The position numbers were made by a program, and so were the translations under genes. Of a stretch of 30,582 nucleotides of DNA, positions 16,986 through 23,828 are shown piece after piece. The stretch comes from a candidate division CSSED10-310 bacterium. Lineage in GTDB: Bacteria; CSSED10-310; JAFGJC01. The notes beneath the pieces were generated by a model, which was given only the letters and a program-made list of their open reading frames with translations, did not search any database and was not told where the DNA came from. Positions within the stretch are counted from its first letter, which is position 1; each line of letters begins with the position of its first letter. The stretch covers positions 1 through 30,582 of the forward strand of contig JAFGJC010000032.1 in assembly GCA_016929305.1 (NCBI GenBank). Direction: 5' to 3'.

Positions 16986-18343
16986 AATCTTTCTTTAAAT
17001 AAATTTTTAATAGCACCCAATGTCTTGACTCGTGCAATAACCATAGCTTGATCTCCGGGGTGAATGACAAAATCTCCGGAAGGAATCATTAGGTTTTCAT
17101 TTCGGATTATTGCGCCAATGATAGCTTTTTGAGCCAATGGTTTCCAGGCTTTATGTAAAGGAATACCACAAATCTTGCTGTTTTCTCCGGCAATAATGCG
17201 AATTGCTTCTAGATCCATGTCTCGGATCTTGATTTCCTTCAATTTTCCTCCCCTGTGAATAAGATCCAGGATTGAATCTGCTGTCGTCAGTCTGGGATTA
17301 ATCACATGGTCAACACCTATTGACTTAAACAATTTATTGCTCTTTGCCGGTTGATTGGATATGGCGATAGTCTCTCGAACACCTTGAGATTTAGCGAGTA
17401 ATGCCGACATGATATTGTTTTCAGTATTTTTTCCTGATCCGATAAAGAAATCAGCATTTTCGACATGAATTTCTTTGAGAAGATCGACTTCCGTACAATC
17501 CCCATGAAGAACTTCAACCTGAGTCAACTGACTCGCTCCCCATTGACCATATTCGTAATCGGGACTCACCCAGATTACATTATCAATATGCTTGTCGAGT
17601 CTTTGTGCTAATTTGAAACTGGTCAAATTATCACCCGTCATTACGATTTTTCGTACTTTTTTTGATGGAATAGCAAGAAGATTTAAAAAGGCTTCCAGGG
17701 AGCTGGCCGGAAACAGAGCAAGAATTTCATCGTTATCTTGAACCACGATGTCACCGCTGGGAATAATTGCACGATCATCTCGAACAATTGTCATAATAAG
17801 TATTTCGCTGGGTTCGGCCATTTTTCTGGCTTGCATAAGCGTTTTTCCTGCAATGGGCATGACATTTGAAACTTTATATTCCCTGAGTAATATTAAACCG
17901 TTTTCAAAAGATGTCGCTTCAATAGCTCCAGGTGTCAGAATATATTGATATATGCTTTCGACAACGGCCTTCTCTGGTTCGATAATACGGTCAACGCCAA
18001 TAGCTTGCAGAGAAAATGTTTCAGGACTGCTCACATAATCATGATTTCGGATTCTGGCGATTTTTTCTCTAACGCCAAGTTGTTTTCCAATTCCACATGC
18101 AATAATGTTGATTTCGTCTTCCGGCGTCACTGCAAGCAGAATTTCAGCCTCCTTGATTCTGGCTCGAATCAAAATTTGAGGATTTGATCCCGACCCTTCC
18201 ACGACAAGAACATCGAGTTTTTCTTCAATTGCCTGGCAAAACTCCGGTCGAACTTCGACGATGGAAATATCGTGTCCTTCATAGAGTAGTTGTTCAGCAA
18301 GGCTCGATCCAACTAATCCCGCACCCACGATGACGATCCTCAC
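16982..18343 (-). CDS. trkA: Trk regulatory NAD-binding subunit TrkA
   Basis: A 453-residue cytoplasmic gating subunit for TrkH, with two RCK units. The first starts MRIVIVGAGLVGSSLAEQL, a GxGxxGxxxA nucleotide-binding motif, and continues through LLAVTPEDEINI to a TrkA-C region ending SGDIVVQDNDEILALFP. The second starts IVMTGDNLTSFKLAQRL with a degenerate glycine motif and ends SGDFVIHPGDQAMVIA. The start is GTG 18343, with GGGAGG 5 bases upstream inside the last codons of the DUF1365-CFA gene, which stops two bases before. Translation is therefore likely coupled to that lipid gene. Confidence 0.95.
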   Translation of the reverse strand: MRIVIVGAGLVGSSLAEQLLYEGHDISIVEVRPEFCQAIEEKLDVLVVEGSGSNPQILIRARIKEAEILLAVTPEDEINIIACGIGKQLGVREKIARIRNHDYVSSPETFSLQAIGVDRIIEPEKAVVESIYQYILTPGAIEATSFENGLILLREYKVSNVMPIAGKTLMQARKMAEPSEILIMTIVRDDRAIIPSGDIVVQDNDEILALFPASSLEAFLNLLAIPSKKVRKIVMTGDNLTSFKLAQRLDKHIDNVIWVSPDYEYGQWGASQLTQVEVLHGDCTEVDLLKEIHVENADFFIGSGKNTENNIMSALLAKSQGVRETIAISNQPAKSNKLFKSIGVDHVINPRLTTADSILDLIHRGGKLKEIKIRDMDLEAIRIIAGENSKICGIPLHKAWKPLAQKAIIGAIIRNENLMIPSGDFVIHPGDQAMVIARVKTLGAIKNLFKERL

Positions 18344-18345
18344 AT

Positions 18346-20349
18346 CTACCTCCCTTGGTCATCATTCAAAACACTGTTTTGCTGGCGGGTTAACACAATC
18401 TGAAGATTATTGATTATTCTATTCGCAAACCCTGCTTCGCAATAACAAAAATAATAATGCCATTTACGAAGCAATGTGTCACTATATCCCATCAACTTCA
18501 ACTCATTCCAATGTGTTTCCAGATTCCGACGCCAATGATGCAATGTAACGGCATAATGCGGTCCAAAATTTTCCAATGACTCAATAAATAATCGACTATT
18601 ACTTGTCATTGCTTTTGATAATTCGGTTACCGAAGGTAATAGACCACCCGGGAAAATATATCTTTGAATCCAATCCGGGGTTCGCCGGTATTCGGAATAA
18701 CGATGGTCTGGAATCGTAATGACCTGAAGAACGATTAGTCCTTGTGTGCCCAGAAGCTGTTCACATTTTTGAAAGAAAACACTGTAATACTTATGACCTA
18801 CAGCCTCCAGCATCTCGATACTGACAATCCTGTCAAACGTTCCCTGAACCTCTCTGTAGTCCTGAAATAATACCGTTATTCGATCATCTAACTTTGCTTT
18901 CTTAACGAGATGAATAACATGTTCATACTGGTTTTTTGATATTGTTACAGTCGTAACCCGACAACCCGCCGTGCGAGCCAGATAAATCGCAAAGCCGCCC
19001 CATCCTGATCCAATTTCCAGCACATGATGGCTGTCCTCAATCCGTCCTTTAGAAGATATTAGCTTCATTTTATTCAGTTGTGCTTGATGAAGGGAATCCT
19101 GAGTAGTGTTGAAATGCCCGCATGAGTACAACATTGTTTCGTCCAGAATCTTTTGAAAAAACTCATTCCCTAAATCATAATGATCTTTGATATTTTTCAA
19201 GCTGCCCTTGATTGAATTATTCTTTAAGTAATAACTGATGCGGTTGTACATACCAAAAAGGACTGACCAAAAACTTCCGGTTTCCCGATTCATGATCGAT
19301 GCGTTATTGATAAACAACCGCATCAACTCCACCAAATCCCTGGTGTCCCAGTCACCATCCATGTACGATTTGCCCAAACCGATTTCACCTCTGCATAGTA
19401 TTTCTTTGAAAAAATTATAGTCACGCACATCGATGGTTTGTTTAGCGGTGTTCCTTTGCCCGAATGTCCAGAAAGTTCCGTCTGGAAAAATAACATCCAA
19501 TTGACCTGACTGTAATCTCGACAAAATTCGCTGTACTATTGCCATTCCAGCGCGATGTATGAATGTTGGTTTCTGCTTTATTATGGTGTTTGTATGAAGG
19601 GGAGTTGGTTTCGAATACAATCGTAACTTTTTTACATAGTATAACTTAAACGCCTGTAAGAAAATCCTTGGTATCGTGAGTGAAGCCAGAAGAGGATACC
19701 GAATAAGTATATTTCTCAGGTTATTTGAGTTCAGGGATATTGGCTTCCCTGTCAGCTTCGTGGAAAGAATGATTGTTTTTCGTTTAATAAGATCTATCTT
19801 TATTTCAAGTTCCAGATCTTTTGAGATTTCTGAAAATGTAAACTCATATTCTCCCTCCATATCATTGAAGGGAGACACATGAAATTGTTTCTCATGAATA
19901 AATTGTCTCGCTGACACTGTCAAGTCGTTCAAATGTTCATGCAAAATATAGATGTGACGCTCATGAAATGTGTTGTTAACCTCCACCACAATACACACAC
20001 ATTTTTTCTGATTATTAAAACAAAAATAGAAACTAACCGGATTAAATACATAGTTTATGTATCTGGCGGAGGTAACTAAAAACACTGTTTCGATATCTTC
20101 ATCTATTGCATTAGTTTTTAGGAGTATGAGGAGTTTCGATCGAATTGGCAAAGAATCAGGTGTCAGATAATCCTTGTCGTAAATGGATACAAAATTCCAA
20201 TGATTGTAGCTGAAACCCTTTACTTCCTTATCGAGTGTTTCCAGTTCTTCCAGATAAAATCCATAAAAATATATAGGATAGCGAAAGGAATGTTCGAGTG
20301 GAACCTTCCGTTTATGCTTGACGTTACCAATATAGATTACTGATTCCAT
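18346..20349 (-). CDS. DUF1365 domain fused to CFA-type lipid methyltransferase
   Basis: A 667-residue fusion of two proteins usually made from adjacent genes. Residues 1 to about 220 are DUF1365: IYIGNVKHKRKVPLEHSFRY, then VFNPVSFYFCF and NNTFHERH. From about 265 it is a cyclopropane-fatty-acyl-phospholipid synthase. It has YDLGNEFFQKILDETMLYSC (the Cys of E. coli Cfa lies here), SAM motif I LEIGSGWGG (444-452), DRIVSIEMLEAVG, and FPGGLLPS. It should methylate or cyclopropanate unsaturated acyl chains of membrane phospholipids using SAM. DUF1365 proteins are needed with their CFA partner in photo-oxidative stress responses of Rhodobacter-type bacteria, but their reaction is unclear. It overlaps the FAD oxidoreductase gene by 13 bases, and trkA follows 2 bases after its stop. 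Confidence 0.9.
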   Translation of the reverse strand: MESVIYIGNVKHKRKVPLEHSFRYPIYFYGFYLEELETLDKEVKGFSYNHWNFVSIYDKDYLTPDSLPIRSKLLILLKTNAIDEDIETVFLVTSARYINYVFNPVSFYFCFNNQKKCVCIVVEVNNTFHERHIYILHEHLNDLTVSARQFIHEKQFHVSPFNDMEGEYEFTFSEISKDLELEIKIDLIKRKTIILSTKLTGKPISLNSNNLRNILIRYPLLASLTIPRIFLQAFKLYYVKKLRLYSKPTPLHTNTIIKQKPTFIHRAGMAIVQRILSRLQSGQLDVIFPDGTFWTFGQRNTAKQTIDVRDYNFFKEILCRGEIGLGKSYMDGDWDTRDLVELMRLFINNASIMNRETGSFWSVLFGMYNRISYYLKNNSIKGSLKNIKDHYDLGNEFFQKILDETMLYSCGHFNTTQDSLHQAQLNKMKLISSKGRIEDSHHVLEIGSGWGGFAIYLARTAGCRVTTVTISKNQYEHVIHLVKKAKLDDRITVLFQDYREVQGTFDRIVSIEMLEAVGHKYYSVFFQKCEQLLGTQGLIVLQVITIPDHRYSEYRRTPDWIQRYIFPGGLLPSVTELSKAMTSNSRLFIESLENFGPHYAVTLHHWRRNLETHWNELKLMGYSDTLLRKWHYYFCYCEAGFANRIINNLQIVLTRQQNSVLNDDQGR

Positions 20350-21623
20350 AACTCCAGATTGAAGTGTTTGCCGATTTCAACGGCAGACCTGACAGCGTCT
20401 TCGTGAAAACCGTAACCGAAATAACTGCCGCAAAAATATGTATTATTTTGGCCGTTCAAGTCTGGCAAGTGCTTTTGAGAGGCCAAAGAGTTAAATGTAT
20501 AGTTGGGATGATGGTATGTAATTTCCTTTTCAATATATCCCTTACCTATCTCCGGAAAGGCATTCAGTGTGACAAAATAATTTTCTTCTAAAGAAAGCCC
20601 TTGCAAATTATTCATGTGATACGTCAATGTCAAACGACCTTGTTTGGTTTCCGATTCACTGATATTTCGAATATAGTTCCATGACGACCAAATTTTTCTG
20701 TTTGGCGGCATAACGGTCTCGTCTGTGTGTAATACGGTATGATTGCGCGAGTATTGCCAAGGCTGCAGCGCATTTCTTTCCTGCAGGGTTGCATCTTTAA
20801 GAAGTTGATACGCCTCATCAGCATGACATGCTATGACAACCGCATCAAACTTCCGCAATGATCCGTCCGGCATAATGATGTTCACCTCATCGGCTTGCCT
20901 TAGTACACCCTTTATTTTTGTATTTAAAAAGATCTCCCCTTTAAATGATTTCATCATCTTCCCAACATATACGCGACTTCCGCCAATTATAGTCTTCCAT
21001 TGCGGACGGTTACGAAGCGTTAACAAACCATGATTTTTAAAAAACTCCAAGAAAGAAAGAGCAGGGAAGTCAAACATTTTTTCATCGGGAGTTGACCAGA
21101 TAGCAGCTCCCATGGGAATAATATGGTGCTCAATAAACATCTTTCCAAACTTTCTGTATTGAAGATATTCACCTAATGTTTTGTCTACGATATTTCCATG
21201 TTGCAAGTCCCTTATCGCCACTCTGTAAAATCTAACGATATCACCAATCATTCCGTAAAATTTCGGTTTTAAAAGATTGGTTTTCTGAGCGAAAAAGGTA
21301 TCCAGGTCTTTTCCTGAATATTGTAATCCTGTATTTCTACAGTAATATCCAAATGACATATCCGTCGCTCGAGTTGGTACATCCAACTGCTGCAGTAGCC
21401 GGCTAAAATTCGGATAGTTTCTTTCGTTCATTATGATAAAACCTGTATCTACAGGAACCGGCTGACCCTTTTTATCGTGTACAATAATAGTGTTGGTATG
21501 ACCTCCGAGGTAATCATTTTTTTCAAAAATGGTTACCTGATGATCTCTGTTCAATATGTAAGCTGATGTCAACCCCGCAACACCCGCTCCGATGACGGCT
21601 ATTCTTTTCCCAGATGCTGACAT
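20337..21623 (-). CDS. FAD-dependent amine-oxidase-like oxidoreductase
   Basis: A 428-residue flavoprotein. The N-terminal Rossmann motif is IAVIGAGVAGLTSAYIL, followed by Glu in IFEKNDYLGGHTNT, which binds the FAD ribose. DTGFIIMNERNYPNF is characteristic of the NAD(P)/FAD oxidoreductases found beside DUF1365 and CFA genes. The C-terminal FAD contact is FCGSYFGYGFHEDAVRSAVEIG. It probably oxidises or desaturates a methylated acyl chain, or another lipid, made by the neighbouring methyltransferases; this is inferred from conserved neighbourhood and not from residues. ATG 21623 has AAGGAG 9 bases upstream. It lies 13 bases after the first methyltransferase stop and overlaps the fusion gene. 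Confidence 0.88.
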   Translation of the reverse strand: MSASGKRIAVIGAGVAGLTSAYILNRDHQVTIFEKNDYLGGHTNTIIVHDKKGQPVPVDTGFIIMNERNYPNFSRLLQQLDVPTRATDMSFGYYCRNTGLQYSGKDLDTFFAQKTNLLKPKFYGMIGDIVRFYRVAIRDLQHGNIVDKTLGEYLQYRKFGKMFIEHHIIPMGAAIWSTPDEKMFDFPALSFLEFFKNHGLLTLRNRPQWKTIIGGSRVYVGKMMKSFKGEIFLNTKIKGVLRQADEVNIIMPDGSLRKFDAVVIACHADEAYQLLKDATLQERNALQPWQYSRNHTVLHTDETVMPPNRKIWSSWNYIRNISESETKQGRLTLTYHMNNLQGLSLEENYFVTLNAFPEIGKGYIEKEITYHHPNYTFNSLASQKHLPDLNGQNNTYFCGSYFGYGFHEDAVRSAVEIGKHFNLELWNQ

Positions 21624-21636
21624 AAAGACAAACTCC

Positions 21637-22677
21637 TTATTTTAATTCCTCATTATTAAATAGATACTGAACCAGATACCATTCATTCCCGTTTCTGTAT
21701 CTGAAAAGTTCTTCGCATGCCATCAAAAAAATTCGCCAACGCATGATCCATTTTTCACTTTCCATAGATCCATATGTTTCATCAAAGATTTTACGTATTT
21801 CTTGTGTATTACTGTCCAGATTGATCAGCCAGTTATGAAGTGTTTTTGTATAGTGTAACCCATTTACACGCCAGTGCTTTTCTATGGTTAAGTGCTTTTG
21901 AAAATATAACAGAAGATATTCTGAAGGCATAATTCCGCTAGAAAAAAAGTATTTTCCCATCCAATCTGTAATGCCAACAGCTTCAAAGAAATATGCAAAT
22001 TCACGATGACAAAAGATTTGAACAAACAATTTACCGTTAGTTTTCAGCCATCCGCTGATCCGCTCCATAAGCTGATCGTAATTTCGCATATGCTCAAACA
22101 TTTCCACCGAAACAACACGATCAAACATGTGTGAGATTGAGAAATTATTCATATCGCTTTTTATGATATCTATATTTGATAACCCCCTCTGCTGGCTTTT
22201 TCTCTGAATATATTCCTGCTGGTTTGAAGAGTTTGAAACGGCGGTCACCTCTGTTCTTGGAAAATGTTTCGCAATCCATAATGATACGGCGCCCCATCCA
22301 CACCCCAACTCCAGAATATGCATTCCATCTTCAATACCAGCTCGTTCACAAATCATCTTCAGACTCTTTTCCTCCGCTTCATCGAGAGATGTTTGAGCTG
22401 TTTCAAAATAACATCCGCTATATTTTTTATGTTTTCCCAGTAAAATTTCAAAGAACGAAGCTGGAATTTCATAATGTTGCTCGTTGGCTATTTGAGTTTC
22501 CACCGCAACATTGCTTTTACGAAGCATCATCACCAACGTTTGAAGATGTTCCATTTGATCTTCTAATGTTGATCTTTTTTCCTGTTTAAGGCGCTGAGCA
22601 AGCAAACGTCTGATGCCTTGGCGTATGAAAGTATCTGGAACTAAACCCTTTTCAACTAAATCGAATATTCGCTTCAT
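21637..22677 (-). CDS. CFA/coclaurine N-methyltransferase-like lipid methyltransferase
   Basis: A 346-residue SAM methyltransferase in the CFA superfamily, closer in pattern to the coclaurine N-methyltransferase-like branch than to Cfa itself. It begins with LVEKGLVPDTFIRQGIRRLL and has KYSGCYFETAQTSLDEAEE, motif I LELGCGWG (122-129), FDRVVSVEMFEHMRNY and FFSSGIMPSEYL. Members include enzymes that methylate acyl chains of phospholipids. With two different methyltransferases and an FAD enzyme, a methylated or furan fatty acid product is possible but not shown. I take ATG 22677, with GGAAAG 7 bases upstream; GTG 22695 has no spaced ribosome site. It is the first gene of the operon ending with trkH. 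Confidence 0.88.
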   Translation of the reverse strand: MKRIFDLVEKGLVPDTFIRQGIRRLLAQRLKQEKRSTLEDQMEHLQTLVMMLRKSNVAVETQIANEQHYEIPASFFEILLGKHKKYSGCYFETAQTSLDEAEEKSLKMICERAGIEDGMHILELGCGWGAVSLWIAKHFPRTEVTAVSNSSNQQEYIQRKSQQRGLSNIDIIKSDMNNFSISHMFDRVVSVEMFEHMRNYDQLMERISGWLKTNGKLFVQIFCHREFAYFFEAVGITDWMGKYFFSSGIMPSEYLLLYFQKHLTIEKHWRVNGLHYTKTLHNWLINLDSNTQEIRKIFDETYGSMESEKWIMRWRIFLMACEELFRYRNGNEWYLVQYLFNNEELK

Positions 22678-23074
22678 AATGAATCTTTCCGACACCTTTT
22701 CCCATTAGTCACGGGGTACGGCTTGAAACGAGCCCATTGAACACTTGCCATTGTCTCCCTAAATATTGCAAAAACTCAATAAACAATTGCGATACTGATC
22801 TGCAGATTTGATATGAACCATCCAACATCAACCCTCCCCACATTTTGTTTAAATCCCTCAATGATATAAAGTGAAGACATGAATTCACTCCCAAAACAAA
22901 TTTTCAAGATGATCATAACCAGATACAAATTCACCGTGACTTCCGCCTCTTCGTCAATTCTTCAACCTTCACCAATTAATGGTCAACATATCAATGTTAT
23001 AACATTTACTTCCATTTTAGAATGTTTTATGGACAATAATAAAAGCCGGACGATGGCTTAGAGGAGAGAAAAAG
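22678..23074. other. Divergent intergenic region, lipid operon and SnoaL lipoprotein
   Basis: About 400 bases without a convincing gene. A 34-codon minus-strand frame (22776-22880, ATG) has GGGAG 7 bases upstream and could be a leader peptide, but nothing about its sequence is recognisable. Overlapping frames at 22709-22894 (-) and 22879-23061 (+) also lack similarity. A perfect 14-base palindrome is at 22993-23006. GAGGAG at 23061-23066 is the ribosome site of the plus-strand lipoprotein gene. I see no confident promoter in either direction. Confidence 0.4.
22993..23006. promoter_or_regulatory. Perfect 14-base palindrome, possible operator
   Basis: AATGTTATAACATT is a perfect inverted repeat in the divergent region, about 70 bases before the SnoaL-lipoprotein ATG. 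The half-site AATGTT recurs at 23021-23026. The same half-sites in the opposite order (AACATT-GA-AATGTT) lie at 3873-3886 before the bd-like operon. AT-rich palindromes of this size can occur by chance. Confidence 0.35.
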
Positions 23075-23662
23075 ATGATTTCTGAACGAATTCAAGCAGT
23101 GATGATATGCATTATGTTTTTTTTCGGCTGTGCAGAACGGAAACCACCTCCATCGAATAGCCTCTCCCTGTATTGGGATCAACTGGAAAAAACAAAATCC
23201 AATGATGCGTCAACCTCCAATCCCGAAATACTTGAAAAAGCTTTTTTGCAATTTAAAGATTTTTATAAGGTATACAGCAAGGACATTATTGAGCGTGATT
23301 TACGAAAATTATATGCACAAAACGCCTATTTTCGCGATCCTTTTAACGAAGTAGAAGGTATTGATGCTATCGAAAAGCATTTTCTGGCATCGGCAGACAC
23401 CATTGACTCCTGCGTTTTTGATATCGAAGAGCCGGTCATGTCCGGCCATGATGTTTATTGCCGTTGGATCATGCACCTACAGCTAAAACGCGACAAAACG
23501 AAAGAGATAACACAAACGCTGGGAATGTCTCATGTGCGATTTTCCAATGCGGGGGAAATAGTATTTCATGTGGATTATTGGGATCCTTCAATAGCTGTTT
23601 ATGAAAAGATTCCCGTATTAAAGCGGCTGGTACAATTCGTGAGGAAGCGAGTTAGCAACTAA
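23075..23662 (+). CDS. SnoaL/NTF2-like lipoprotein of the lipid cluster
   Basis: A 195-residue protein with a hydrophobic start (VMICIMFFFGC) and a probable lipidated Cys19, although the lipobox is atypical (Phe at -3 and -2). From about residue 50 it reads as a SnoaL/NTF2-like cone domain: FKDFYKVYSKDIIERDLRKLYA, YFRDPFNEVEGIDAIEKHF, and a final VDYWDPSIAVYEKIPVLKRL. Such NTF2-like proteins recur next to FAD-oxidoreductase, DUF1365 and CFA genes in other bacteria, which supports a role in the same lipid pathway, here at a membrane. It diverges from that operon. ATG 23075 has GAGGAG 8 bases upstream. Confidence 0.8.
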   Translation: MISERIQAVMICIMFFFGCAERKPPPSNSLSLYWDQLEKTKSNDASTSNPEILEKAFLQFKDFYKVYSKDIIERDLRKLYAQNAYFRDPFNEVEGIDAIEKHFLASADTIDSCVFDIEEPVMSGHDVYCRWIMHLQLKRDKTKEITQTLGMSHVRFSNAGEIVFHVDYWDPSIAVYEKIPVLKRLVQFVRKRVSN

Positions 23663-23678
23663 ACGCGGCATGTTATAT

Positions 23679-23704
23679 GTTTGTCAAAAAAATAGTTGAC
23701 AAAC
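23679..23704. promoter_or_regulatory. 9-bp inverted repeat over the DUF4397 -35 box
   Basis: GTTTGTCAA (23679-23687) and TTGACAAAC (23696-23704) form a perfect 9-bp inverted repeat with an 8-base spacer. The right arm contains the -35 hexamer of the next promoter, so it could be an operator. It could also be a low-GC terminator for the lipoprotein gene that stops at 23662. Confidence 0.45.
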
Positions 23705-23724
23705 TTTAGACAATGCATTATATT
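23696..23724 (+). promoter_or_regulatory. Strong sigma70 promoter of the DUF4397 gene
   Basis: A consensus TTGACA (23696-23701) is followed after 17 bases by TATATT (23719-23724). Transcription should start near 23731, giving a leader of about 98 bases. This is the best promoter in the window. A 7-bp hairpin, TGAGGTT (23731-23737) with AACCTCA (23752-23758), sits at the predicted 5' end. Confidence 0.75.
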
Positions 23725-23828
23725 AAACGTTGAGGTTGGGAAATAAAAAGGAACCTCATTTGAAGTTATTTGTTTATGTTAATATCCGACAAGTTTTGTC
23801 TGGATTCAATTTCAAGGGAGGAAATATC

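Noticed and set aside
22709..22894. Small minus-strand frames upstream of the lipid operon, including a 34-codon frame with GGGAG
   Set aside because: No similarity recognised and composition looks non-coding. A leader peptide is possible but unsupported.
23730..23828. N-terminal extension of the DUF4397 protein from TTG 23730
   Set aside because: It would start at the predicted transcription start, before any ribosome site. The signal peptide begins at ATG 23829, which has GGGAGG.
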